A stretch of DNA of 8,461 bases from an uncultured Desulfurellaceae bacterium. GTDB lineage: Bacteria > Campylobacterota_A > Desulfurellia > Desulfurellales > Hippeaceae. A model generated the notes under the pieces. That model did not search any database, had not been told where the DNA came from, and saw only the letters and a program-made list of their open reading frames with translations. The translations under genes were made by a program, and so were the position numbers. Below, one piece after another: positions 1 to 6,966 of the stretch (position 1 is the first letter of the stretch; each line of letters opens with the position of its first letter). The DNA is taken from positions 1 to 8,461 of the forward strand of contig CAJXLZ010000034.1 of assembly GCA_913056505.1 (NCBI GenBank), written 5' to 3'.

Positions 1-607
1 TTCTTTGCATGAATACAATTTTGATAATGCGGAAACGAAGATTATATATACAGAGGAAGACCCTGAAATTGTATTCATGGGGGCAAGGGAGTTGAGTGAT
101 CTTTTGAATATAAAGATAAAACCTATCTATTACGAAAACCTTACAAGAGAAGTATTGTCAAATTCTAATTCAATAAAGGCTGTTATTACGCCGTTTTATT
201 CCGTTAACAAACTTAAAAATTTAAGTGGTAATGTGAAAATTTTTCCTATACATACCACATATCCTTTTGACGCACTAAGCAGTTCAAAAAACATAGCCAG
301 TAATTCTACACTCATATACGTTGCTGCTTCGGATGAAGATAAAGAAAGAGCATTATATCTGAAAAATAGAATATCTACGGGTATATTTAACTTAAAAATA
401 TATAGAATAGACGAACTCTTGGAAAATAAACAATTATTGAATTCAGCAGATATCGTTGTTGCTTTTAAATGGATAATAAACAATAACGAAAAAATATTTA
501 AAAATGTGCCGAAGATTATCGCATACAACAGATTTGACGATCGCGATGGTATTTTGCTTATTAAAAATTTTATAGATAGTATAGATAGCAATATAGTTGG
601 AGGATAA
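1..607 (+). CDS. Probable effector-binding domain of a GntR-type transcriptional regulator (5' partial)
   Basis: The reading frame is open to the left edge. The first possible start in the window, TTG at 5, has no ribosome binding site before it, so the true start is almost certainly off-window and about 200 C-terminal residues are seen. There is no signal peptide or membrane segment, so the protein is likely cytoplasmic. The visible part alternates strands and helices like a two-lobed ligand-binding fold: 'GARELSDLLNIKIKPI', then 'AVITPFYSVNKLKNL', then 'LIYVAASDED', then 'SADIVVAFKW'. The order 'predicted ligand-binding lobe, V-T-P-F-Y/H, then a V-x-V-A strand' resembles the C-terminal halves of some GntR regulators, whose winged helix would lie upstream. 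That is pattern recognition, not proof; a stand-alone periplasmic-binding-like or racemase-like protein is the alternative. It ends 6 nt before hyuA, and the last codons (Gly-Gly-stop) contain the hyuA ribosome binding site, so the two are very likely co-transcribed. Confidence 0.55.
   Translation, partial: SLHEYNFDNAETKIIYTEEDPEIVFMGARELSDLLNIKIKPIYYENLTREVLSNSNSIKAVITPFYSVNKLKNLSGNVKIFPIHTTYPFDALSSSKNIASNSTLIYVAASDEDKERALYLKNRISTGIFNLKIYRIDELLENKQLLNSADIVVAFKWIINNNEKIFKNVPKIIAYNRFDDRDGILLIKNFIDSIDSNIVGG
599..603 (+). promoter_or_regulatory. Ribosome binding site of hyuA
   Basis: GGAGG lies 10 nt before the ATG at 614, a slightly long spacing. It overlaps the last two sense codons of the upstream gene, which ties translation of the two genes together and supports the start chosen for hyuA. 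Confidence 0.75.
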
Positions 608-613
608 ACTATT

Positions 614-2602
614 ATGGAAATAGTAGGTGTGGATACAGGTGGAACATTTACTGATTTTATATATAAAGCTGACGGTAATTGGAGCGTTTATAAACTTTTA
701 TCTTCTCCGTCTAACCCTGCGGAATCTCTGCTTAAAGGCTTAAATCATGTTTTAAAAACTAAAGATTATAAAGTTGTTCACGGTTCAACTGTTGCAACAA
801 ACGCTATACTTGAGGCAAAAGGTGCAAACACAATATTTATTACCAATAAAGGATTTGAAGATATCATAGAGATAGGAAGACAGAATAGAGGTGAACTTTA
901 CAACCTATCATACAAGAGAAAACCGCAGCTTGTAGCAAAAGAATTGAGATTCGGTATAGACTGCAGGGTGAACTCAGAAGGTAAAATTATAAAAGATATA
1001 GATGAGACTGAACTTGAAAATCTTGTTAGTGCAATAGAGAAAATAAAACCTGAATCCATAGCTGTCTGTTTCCTATTTTCTTATCTAAATCCCAAGCATG
1101 AACTACAAGTTGAAGAAAGCCTAAAAAAATTGTCTTTACCTGTCTCTTTATCGCATAAAATACTCTCTGAGTTTAGAGAGTATGAGCGTGCATCTACTAC
1201 AATAATAAATGCTTATGTGTCGCCAAAAATGAAGCGATATATACGACATATTATAGATAAAATAGACAACAATGAGCTGAGGATTATGCAATCAAACGGT
1301 GGCAGTATATCTGCCGATGTTGCTATGAATGAATCTGTTAGAACTATTCTATCAGGACCTGCAGGAGGTGCAGTCGGCGCTTATGAAATAGGGAAAATGG
1401 CAGGTTACTCAAAATTAATCACATTTGATATGGGCGGAACATCAACGGACGTTGCCTTGATAGACAATAAATTGCCTTTAACCTTTGAATCAAAAATTGC
1501 AGATTTTCCCGTTAATGTACCTATGATAGATATACATACAGTAGGTGCAGGTGGCGGGTCCATAGCTTATCTTGATGCAGGCGGATCACTAAAAGTAGGC
1601 CCGGAAAGTGCAGGAGCAGATCCAGGACCCATATGCTACGGCAAAGGCAAACAGATTACTGTAACCGATGCAAACCTTTACCTTGGAAGAATCATACCTG
1701 AATATTTTTTGGGCGGCAATATGAAGCTTGAAAGAGAAAAGCTGAATGAATACTTTAAAAAAATGTCAAATGATATCGGCTTAAGCGAAATGGAACTGGC
1801 TGAAGGAATATTGGATGTTGCAAATGCCTCTATGGAAAAGGCAATAAGGGTTATCTCTGTTGAAAAAGGATTTGATCCAAGAGAATTTGCTCTATTTTCT
1901 TTCGGCGGTGCCGGTGGAATGCATGCAGCTTTTTTAGCGTCTCTTCTGCATATTCCAAAAGTATTTGTACCTAAAAATCCCGGGATACTCTCAGCTGCAG
2001 GCATGCTTATGGCCGACATAATAAAAGACTACTCGCTAACTATTATGCTTAAGAGCAAACATACCAATTTTGAAAGTATAGAAAAGATGTTTAAACCGTT
2101 AGATGAGCAAGGTATAAATGATCTTAAAAAAGAGGGTATAGATGATAAAAATATGTTGCTTGAGCACTACCTTGACATACGATATTTTGGCCAATCCTAT
2201 GAGATAATGGTTCCGTTTGATGAAAACTATATCGACAGTTTTCATAAGCTCCATAAAAAGAGCTATGGCTATGCAGATAGAAATAAAAAGATAGAGATAG
2301 TAAATTTAAGGTTAAGAGCAAGAGGTATTCCAAAGAAACCTGAATTTGAGGAAATGGAGTGTAGATCAGAAACTGTACGCAAGGATGCTGTTCTGGGCAT
2401 TAAGGATGTTGTCTTTGATTCAAAGATGCACAAAACAAAAATCATATCAAGGGATAAGCTAATGTGCGGCAATGTTGTAGAAGGTCCTGCTATTATTGTT
2501 GAATATTCATCAACCATTGTTCTGCCGCCTGACAGTGTCGCAATAATAGATAAATTCGGAAATTTAATAATAGACATTCAAGGAGATAGCGATGAAGCCT
2601 AA
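614..2602 (+). CDS. hyuA: Hydantoinase/oxoprolinase subunit A (HyuA family, ATP-binding)
   Basis: This is the ATP-using subunit of a two-subunit enzyme that opens cyclic amides (hydantoins, 5-oxoproline, lactams) by phosphorylating the ring carbonyl. It is cytoplasmic. The 662 residues are a normal length for the family. The N-terminal hydantoinase/oxoprolinase domain has the phosphate-binding DTGGTFTDF at 7-15 and HGSTVATNAILEAKG at 56-70. The central hydantoinase A domain has LSGPAGGAVGA at 246-256, FDMGGTSTDV at 271-280, GAGGGSIA at 311-318, GPESAGADPGPICYG at 329-343, FSFGGAGGMHA at 428-438 and PKNPGILSAAGM at 453-464. The C-terminal part carries RYFGQSYEI near 523-531. These show an intact ATPase-type (actin-like) fold. 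It starts 6 nt after the upstream gene and overlaps hyuB by 11 nt. No gamma subunit gene follows, which argues against acetone carboxylase. The family is nearly certain; which cyclic amide is used is unknown. Confidence 0.93.
   Translation: MEIVGVDTGGTFTDFIYKADGNWSVYKLLSSPSNPAESLLKGLNHVLKTKDYKVVHGSTVATNAILEAKGANTIFITNKGFEDIIEIGRQNRGELYNLSYKRKPQLVAKELRFGIDCRVNSEGKIIKDIDETELENLVSAIEKIKPESIAVCFLFSYLNPKHELQVEESLKKLSLPVSLSHKILSEFREYERASTTIINAYVSPKMKRYIRHIIDKIDNNELRIMQSNGGSISADVAMNESVRTILSGPAGGAVGAYEIGKMAGYSKLITFDMGGTSTDVALIDNKLPLTFESKIADFPVNVPMIDIHTVGAGGGSIAYLDAGGSLKVGPESAGADPGPICYGKGKQITVTDANLYLGRIIPEYFLGGNMKLEREKLNEYFKKMSNDIGLSEMELAEGILDVANASMEKAIRVISVEKGFDPREFALFSFGGAGGMHAAFLASLLHIPKVFVPKNPGILSAAGMLMADIIKDYSLTIMLKSKHTNFESIEKMFKPLDEQGINDLKKEGIDDKNMLLEHYLDIRYFGQSYEIMVPFDENYIDSFHKLHKKSYGYADRNKKIEIVNLRLRARGIPKKPEFEEMECRSETVRKDAVLGIKDVVFDSKMHKTKIISRDKLMCGNVVEGPAIIVEYSSTIVLPPDSVAIIDKFGNLIIDIQGDSDEA
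1160..1183 (+). repeat. 9 bp inverted repeat inside hyuA
   Basis: The arms ATACTCTCT (1160-1168) and AGAGAGTAT (1175-1183) are perfectly complementary around a 6 nt loop. They lie in the codons for the family-conserved stretch ILSEFREYER, so the symmetry may be a by-product of codon choice. No T-run follows, so it is not a terminator. Confidence 0.6.
2580..2585 (+). promoter_or_regulatory. Ribosome binding site of hyuB
   Basis: AAGGAG lies 6 nt before the ATG at 2592 and within the last codons of hyuA. It fixes the hyuB start inside hyuA and implies coupled translation, suited to two subunits needed in equal amounts. Confidence 0.8.
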
Positions 2603-4154
2603 TCCTATTATGCTTGAGGTATTTAAAAATAAACTCTCTTCTGTGTCTGAGGAGATGGGTGTGTCGTTGAATAGAACGGCATTTTCTCCAAATATAAAAG
2701 AAAGGAGAGATTTTTCCTGTGCTGTTTTTGATGATGTCGGCAATATGATTGCTCAGGCTGCTCATATACCGGTGCATCTTGGCTCAATGCCCTTATCTGT
2801 TAAGGAGGCCATTAAAGAGTATGATTTTAAACCCGGTGATATGGTTGTTTCGAATGACCCTTTTAAGGGTGGAACGCATCTTCCGGACATAACTATCGTT
2901 GCACCCGTATTTACAAATGGCATTGATAAGCCTGTATTTTTTGTTGCAAATAGGGCGCATCATTCCGATATTGGTGGTATAAGCGCAGGCTCTATGCCGC
3001 TTTCCACAAGCATATTCCAAGAAGGTATAATTATACCGCCTTTAAAACTTGTTAAAGAGGGAGAATTAGATAAACAACTTATGTCTTTTTTCCTCAACAA
3101 CGTTAGAACGCCGTATGAGCGTGAAGGAGACTTTTTAGCTCAAATTATGGCTAACATAACGGGTGTAAAAAGAATGGAAGAGCTAATTGAAAAGTACGGC
3201 CTTGAAATGGTAGATTTTTACTCAAAAAGTCTGATAGACTATTCTGAAAATATTATGAGAAAAACAATTCTTGAGATTCCTGACGGTGAATACGTCTTTG
3301 AGGATTATATGGACGATGACGGTATAGAAAAGAATGATATAAAAATAAAGGTAAAAATAACAATAGACTCCGATAAAGCTATACTTGATTTCACGCAAAC
3401 AGATGATCAGGTTTTGGGTAGTATAAATGCTGTATACGCAATAACACTGTCTGCTGTTTTGTATGTCTTTAGATCTTTAGTAAAGGAAGATATACCTACA
3501 AATGCGGGCTGCTTAAAACCCATTGAGGTTATAACGAGAAAACATAGTCTCGTAGATGCTGCTTTCCCTGCAGCGGTTGTGGGCGGTAATGTAGAAACAT
3601 CTCAACGTATAGTGGACGTTATACTTGGTGCACTTTCAAAAGCTCTAAAAGATAAAATACCCGCTGCATCGCAGGGAACGATGAACAATGTGGCAATAGG
3701 TGGCATAGATGAAAGAACAAATGAACCCTTTACCTATTACGAAACACTGGGTGGAGGTATGGGAGCATCATCTAACGCACACGGAGAAAATGCTGTTCAT
3801 TCACATATGACAAATACGCTTAACACACCTATAGAGGCGTTGGAGTACAGTTACCCATTTATGGTTATGGAATATTCAATAAGAAGAAAATCAGGTGGAA
3901 AAGGCAAATTTTACGGTGGGGATGGATTAGTAAGGGAAATAAAGCTTATGTCTGATGCTGAGGTTACAGTGCTTTCCGAAAGAAGGAAAAGAGCACCGTA
4001 TGGTTTAAAAGGCGGGTTAAGCGGACAAAAAGGCAGAAACGTGTTAATAAAAGATTCAAGAGCAATAGAAATGCCATCCAAATTCAACACAAAAATAAAA
4101 AAGGGTGATATATTAAGGATAGAGACACCTGGAGGCGGTGGCTATGGGAAGTAA
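2592..4154 (+). CDS. hyuB: Hydantoinase/oxoprolinase subunit B (HyuB family)
   Basis: This is the partner of HyuA that carries the hydrolytic, metal-binding half of the ring-opening reaction. It has 520 residues, within the usual range. Family motifs run the full length: NPIMLEVFKNKLSSVSEEMG at the N-terminus, SPNIKERRDFSCAVFD at 32-47, HIPVHLGSMP at 58-67, VSNDPFKGGTHLPDI at 86-100, NRAHHSDIGG at 120-129, ETLGGGMGASSNAHG at 384-398, SGGKGKFYGGDG at 434-445 and the hallmark glycine-rich tail TPGGGGYGK at 512-520. Asp40, His96, His123/His124 and Asp126 are good candidates for the divalent-metal site known in this family; this assignment is by position, not by structure. It overlaps hyuA by 11 nt, and dctP follows after 24 nt. 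There is no sign of truncation. Hydantoinase, 5-oxoprolinase and caprolactamase activities are all possible; sequence alone does not separate them. Confidence 0.93.
   Translation: MKPNPIMLEVFKNKLSSVSEEMGVSLNRTAFSPNIKERRDFSCAVFDDVGNMIAQAAHIPVHLGSMPLSVKEAIKEYDFKPGDMVVSNDPFKGGTHLPDITIVAPVFTNGIDKPVFFVANRAHHSDIGGISAGSMPLSTSIFQEGIIIPPLKLVKEGELDKQLMSFFLNNVRTPYEREGDFLAQIMANITGVKRMEELIEKYGLEMVDFYSKSLIDYSENIMRKTILEIPDGEYVFEDYMDDDGIEKNDIKIKVKITIDSDKAILDFTQTDDQVLGSINAVYAITLSAVLYVFRSLVKEDIPTNAGCLKPIEVITRKHSLVDAAFPAAVVGGNVETSQRIVDVILGALSKALKDKIPAASQGTMNNVAIGGIDERTNEPFTYYETLGGGMGASSNAHGENAVHSHMTNTLNTPIEALEYSYPFMVMEYSIRRKSGGKGKFYGGDGLVREIKLMSDAEVTVLSERRKRAPYGLKGGLSGQKGRNVLIKDSRAIEMPSKFNTKIKKGDILRIETPGGGGYGK
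3024..3037. repeat. 14 bp perfect palindrome inside hyuB
   Basis: GGTATAATTATACC reads the same on both strands and lies in the codons for EGIIIPP. It has the size and symmetry of a dimeric regulator site, but it sits deep in a coding region with no second copy seen, so it may be chance in AT-rich DNA. Confidence 0.4.
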
Positions 4155-4165
4155 AAATTTTTTTC

Positions 4166-4172
4166 AAGGAGG
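4166..4172 (+). promoter_or_regulatory. Very strong ribosome binding site of dctP
   Basis: AAGGAGG is a full match to the anti-Shine-Dalgarno core, 6 nt (all T) before the ATG at 4179 and preceded by an A/T-rich stretch from 4153. It is the strongest translation signal in the window and fits the need for abundant binding protein. Confidence 0.9.
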
Positions 4173-4178
4173 TTTTTT

Positions 4179-5156
4179 ATGAAAAGGTTGGTTTTGGTTT
4201 TAGTCGCTGTATTTATGTTTGCGGTGACAAATGCAAATGCAAAAGTCATCAAGATGAATCTTAACGCTATTTACGGTCCTTCCAGTATTCATACAATGGG
4301 CGCTGTGAAGTTTGCAAAACTTGTTAAACAATACACGAATGGCAGTGTTGTTATCACGGTTTATCCAGGAGGCAGCTTAGGTTTTAAGGGATCTGAGCTT
4401 CTCAGGGTTGTGAGAAATGGCCAAGTTCCTATGTCTGACATATTGATGGGTGCTGTCGCTGGCAGTGAGCATGTTTTCGGTATCAGTTCCCTTCCGCGCC
4501 TTGTTGATTCCTACAAAGATGCAAGGAGTTTGTATGAAGAAAGTAAACCTCTTTATAAAAAGGCAGCCCTCAAATGGAATCAGAAGTTTTTATATGCTGC
4601 TCCGTGGCCTCCAAGCGGCCTTGTAACAAAAAAACCGGTTAAATCATCCAAGGATCTTAAAGGATTGAAAATAAGAACTTATGATAAAAACGGTGCTAAT
4701 TTCTTAAGAATTCTTGGAGCAAACGCTATATCAATGCCCTGGGGCGATGTTTACTCCGCTTTGAGAACAAATATGCTACAAGGTGTTTTAACAAGTGCAG
4801 AATCCACAAAAAACGGTAAATTTTGGGAAGTTTTAAAATATTTCACAGATATACACTATGCATACCCGCTAAACATGGTCACTATCAATCTTGATTATTG
4901 GAAGGCTCTATCGAAAAAACAGCAAAGTGCCATGCTTAAAGCTGCATCAGAAGTAGAAAAATCGCAATGGAAATATTCAGAGGATATAACAAAAAAGGAT
5001 TTAAAGATATTAACAGATCATAAAATGGTTGTAGAACAGCCTACTGAAGAATTGACAAAAGAGATGAATAAGGCTGCTAAAGATATAATCAAAGCATTTT
5101 TGAAAAAATCTTCAAGCGATGAGAAAAAGATTATAGAGAAATATTTTAATAAATAA
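4179..5156 (+). CDS. dctP: TRAP transporter substrate-binding protein, DctP family
   Basis: This periplasmic protein captures the substrate and delivers it to the DctQM membrane complex. Its 325 residues are a typical length. It begins with a Sec signal peptide: Lys2-Arg3, a hydrophobic core at 4-16, and ANA at 19-21 giving a likely cut before Lys22. The mature part matches the DctP pattern: an HTMGAVKFAKLVKQYTNG helix, VYPGGSLG at 61-68, GLKIRTYDKNGANFLRILGA at 162-181 with Arg166 at the place of the conserved carboxylate-binding arginine, and PWGDVYSALRTNMLQGVLTS at 187-206. The arginine suggests a substrate with a carboxylate or similar group. The usual 'T-G-x-x-D-G' of the last motif reads T-N-M-L-Q-G here. 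It follows hyuB by 24 nt with a near-perfect ribosome binding site and overlaps dctQ by 1 nt (TAATG). The pairing with hyuAB suggests a cyclic amide or related acid as ligand; this is inference. Confidence 0.93.
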   Translation: MKRLVLVLVAVFMFAVTNANAKVIKMNLNAIYGPSSIHTMGAVKFAKLVKQYTNGSVVITVYPGGSLGFKGSELLRVVRNGQVPMSDILMGAVAGSEHVFGISSLPRLVDSYKDARSLYEESKPLYKKAALKWNQKFLYAAPWPPSGLVTKKPVKSSKDLKGLKIRTYDKNGANFLRILGANAISMPWGDVYSALRTNMLQGVLTSAESTKNGKFWEVLKYFTDIHYAYPLNMVTINLDYWKALSKKQQSAMLKAASEVEKSQWKYSEDITKKDLKILTDHKMVVEQPTEELTKEMNKAAKDIIKAFLKKSSSDEKKIIEKYFNK

Positions 5157-5635
5157 TGTTGGAAAAAATTGTGCAAACAATAGATAGGCTTTCTTTGTGG
5201 GGAGCCTATCTATCATCAGTCCTGCTTATTGCAATAATACTTTTAATAGCTGTAAATGTTATTTTAATGAGTTTTTTTAATTCGTCAATTATAATAACGG
5301 AAGAGTACAGTGCATACATGTTTGCGGCATTTGTGATGCTCAGTCTATCTTTTGCGCTTAAAGAAGATGCACATATAAAAATAACCGTTGTTTCATCCAA
5401 ACTCCCTAGACCGATATCAAAAATATTGAAGATAGCAGTAACGTTATTAGCCTTTTTAATAAGCTTATTCGCTCTATACTATTCGATTTTAATGGTATGG
5501 CAAGCCTACATATATAAAATGAGGGCAGATACTGTTGCTCAAACGCTTATTTATATTCCTCAAATCTTTATGCCGATAGGTTTTTTAATGCTTTCTCTGC
5601 AGCTTGTCGGTGAGCTATTGAAGGAAATTAAATGA
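5156..5635 (+). CDS. dctQ: TRAP transporter small membrane subunit, DctQ family
   Basis: This is the small inner-membrane subunit that partners DctM in a TRAP transporter. Its 159 residues are normal for the family. Four membrane segments are visible at about 17-40, 52-68, 90-117 and 131-153. EEYSAYMFAAFVMLSLSFAL at 49-68, followed by KEDAHIKI, is the DctQ signature region, with the acidic pair before helix 2 and a His after it. The start overlaps the dctP stop by 1 nt and has no clear ribosome binding site (only AT-rich codons of dctP), so translation probably depends on ribosomes finishing dctP. The stop overlaps the dctM start by 4 nt (ATGA). The first 20 codons contain a strong inverted repeat, described separately. 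Sequence conservation in this family is weak, so the call rests on topology, signature and gene order together. Confidence 0.9.
   Translation: MLEKIVQTIDRLSLWGAYLSSVLLIAIILLIAVNVILMSFFNSSIIITEEYSAYMFAAFVMLSLSFALKEDAHIKITVVSSKLPRPISKILKIAVTLLAFLISLFALYYSILMVWQAYIYKMRADTVAQTLIYIPQIFMPIGFLMLSLQLVGELLKEIK
5180..5213 (+). repeat. 11 bp perfect inverted repeat (RNA hairpin) at the start of dctQ
   Basis: The arms ATAGATAGGCT (5180-5190) and AGCCTATCTAT (5203-5213) are fully complementary around a 12 nt loop. They lie 24 nt downstream of the dctP/dctQ junction and cover codons 9-20 of dctQ. No T-run follows, so it is not an intrinsic terminator. Some TRAP operons have a stem-loop between the binding-protein gene and the membrane genes; here no intergenic space exists and the stem lies inside the coding region instead. 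A role in damping dctQM translation or protecting the 3' end of a hyuAB-dctP transcript is inferred. Confidence 0.7.
5621..5625 (+). promoter_or_regulatory. Ribosome binding site of dctM
   Basis: AAGGA lies 6 nt before the ATG at 5632, inside the last codons of dctQ. It supports the 4 nt overlapping start and gives dctM its own initiation signal, unlike dctQ. Confidence 0.7.
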
Positions 5636-6966
5636 TTTCTGATCCTTTAATGCTTTTTATAGCTATGGTTATTTTCTTATTTGCTTTTCTGCTTTCGGGA
5701 TTATGGATAGGTTTTTCTCTATTTGCAACGGGTATAGTGACTATGCTTTTGTATAATTTCTCACTGCCTCCCACGATATCTATATGGTCTAAAGTGGGTG
5801 GTCTTATAGTCAATTCTTCATGGAACAGTCTTGATTCGTGGTCTCTTGTTGCACTGCCATTATTCATATTTATGGGCGAAATACTGTACCAAACAGATAT
5901 ATCTAATAAACTTTTCAACGGTCTTTTGCCGTGGTTTTCAAAGGTGCCTGGCAAGCTTCTCCATATAAATGTTGTTGCATGTTCAATTTTTGCGGCAGTC
6001 AGCGGCTCAAGTGCTGCAACAACAGCAACTGTAGGCAAGATTACCTTAAGCGAACTAAAAAAGAGAGGTTACTCAAAAAGCCTGTCTGTGGGCTCTTTAG
6101 CTGGTGCAGGCACAATTGGTTTTCTAATACCACCGAGTCTTATTATGATTATATACGGTGTTATGTCTGATGTGTCCATAGGAAAACTATTTATAGCAGG
6201 TATTATACCCGGTTTTTTACTAGGCTTTTTATACTCATTTTATATAGCTGTAGTAACAACAATCAAACCGAATTCAGTGCCTAAATCAGAAGAGTCATAC
6301 ACCATAGGAGATAAAATAAAATCAATAGGCAATCTCGTGCCAGTATTTATTCTCATACTATTTGTGCTTGGGAGTATATATTTGGGCTTTGCAACACCAA
6401 CAGAGGCTGCGGCGCTTGGGGTTGTCGGCTCTTTGATTATAGCTGCTTTGTTTAAAAATTTAACTTGGCATAATTTTATGCTGTCTTTGACAAGTACCAT
6501 TAAGACAACAATAATGATTTCCTTTATAATGATGGGTGCGGCGTTTCTGTCTCAGGTTGCAGGTTTTACTGGAATAAGCAGGGCATTGAGTCTGTATGTG
6601 GCGCACTCTAATCTTTCAGCATATCTACTACTTGCCATTGTTGGATTTATGTACCTTTTGCTTGGCGCAATACTTGATGGTGTATCTATGGTTGTTATGA
6701 CTACACCCATTATTTTGCCAATTATGCAGAATGCGGGATTTCAGCCTTTATGGTTTGGTATATTTCTTGTAATAATGGTTGAACTTGCTCAAATAACGCC
6801 GCCTGTAGGTTTTAGCTTGTTCGTAATAGAGGGTATCTCAAACGAGAAGGTTGGCAATATAATAAAGTACAGTTTTCCATTTTTTCTTATCATGCTTTTT
6901 GTTATTCTCATTTTATCTATATTTCCGGAAATTGTATACTATTTGCCGAACCATATGATAAAGTGA
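5632..6966 (+). CDS. dctM: TRAP transporter large membrane subunit, DctM family
   Basis: This is the ion-driven permease that moves substrate from the DctP protein across the inner membrane. Its 444 residues are slightly above the common 425-435, and hydrophobic segments run along nearly the whole length, as expected for about twelve helices. Signatures are clear: ALPLFIFMGEIL at 74-85, VSGSSAATTATVGKI at 123-137, SLAGAGTIGFLIPPSLIMII at 155-174, GFATPTEAAALGVVGSL at 252-268, LDGVSMVVMTTPIILPI at 348-364 and AQITPPVGFSLFVI at 386-399. The serine/glycine-rich SGSSAAT and the TPTEAA and TPPVG loops are where the sodium and substrate sites lie in characterised relatives. It overlaps dctQ by 4 nt. 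It is the last gene of the plus-strand cluster, ending 85 nt from the convergent murJ. With DctPQ it makes a complete transporter, not fused to other domains. Confidence 0.95.
   Translation: MISDPLMLFIAMVIFLFAFLLSGLWIGFSLFATGIVTMLLYNFSLPPTISIWSKVGGLIVNSSWNSLDSWSLVALPLFIFMGEILYQTDISNKLFNGLLPWFSKVPGKLLHINVVACSIFAAVSGSSAATTATVGKITLSELKKRGYSKSLSVGSLAGAGTIGFLIPPSLIMIIYGVMSDVSIGKLFIAGIIPGFLLGFLYSFYIAVVTTIKPNSVPKSEESYTIGDKIKSIGNLVPVFILILFVLGSIYLGFATPTEAAALGVVGSLIIAALFKNLTWHNFMLSLTSTIKTTIMISFIMMGAAFLSQVAGFTGISRALSLYVAHSNLSAYLLLAIVGFMYLLLGAILDGVSMVVMTTPIILPIMQNAGFQPLWFGIFLVIMVELAQITPPVGFSLFVIEGISNEKVGNIIKYSFPFFLIMLFVILILSIFPEIVYYLPNHMIK

Noticed and set aside
571..588. Two tandem copies of TATAGATAG just upstream of the hyuA ribosome binding site
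   Set aside because: They encode part of an Ile-Asp-Ser repeat in the upstream protein; only two short AT-rich copies, so no regulatory claim is justified.
196..591. Minus-strand open frame of 131 codons opposite the first gene
   Set aside because: It lies fully opposite a gene that continues into the operon, resembles no known family and has AT-driven low-complexity hydrophobic content; a shadow frame.
1678..2777. Several minus-strand open frames opposite hyuA and the hyuB start
   Set aside because: All lie opposite well-conserved HyuA/HyuB motifs and show no family resemblance of their own.
614..4154. Acetone or acetophenone carboxylase instead of hydantoinase/oxoprolinase
   Set aside because: No gamma or additional subunit gene adjoins the pair; the two-gene arrangement directly followed by a transporter fits the hydrolase type better, though a tree would be needed to exclude it fully.
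5628..6038. Minus-strand open frame of 136 codons opposite dctM
   Set aside because: It is opposite highly conserved DctM signatures and has no recognisable product.
5931..6170. Plus-strand 79-codon frame inside dctM
   Set aside because: It is an out-of-frame reading of the conserved SGSSAAT region, and the Cys-rich look comes from frame shift; no ribosome binding site supports it.
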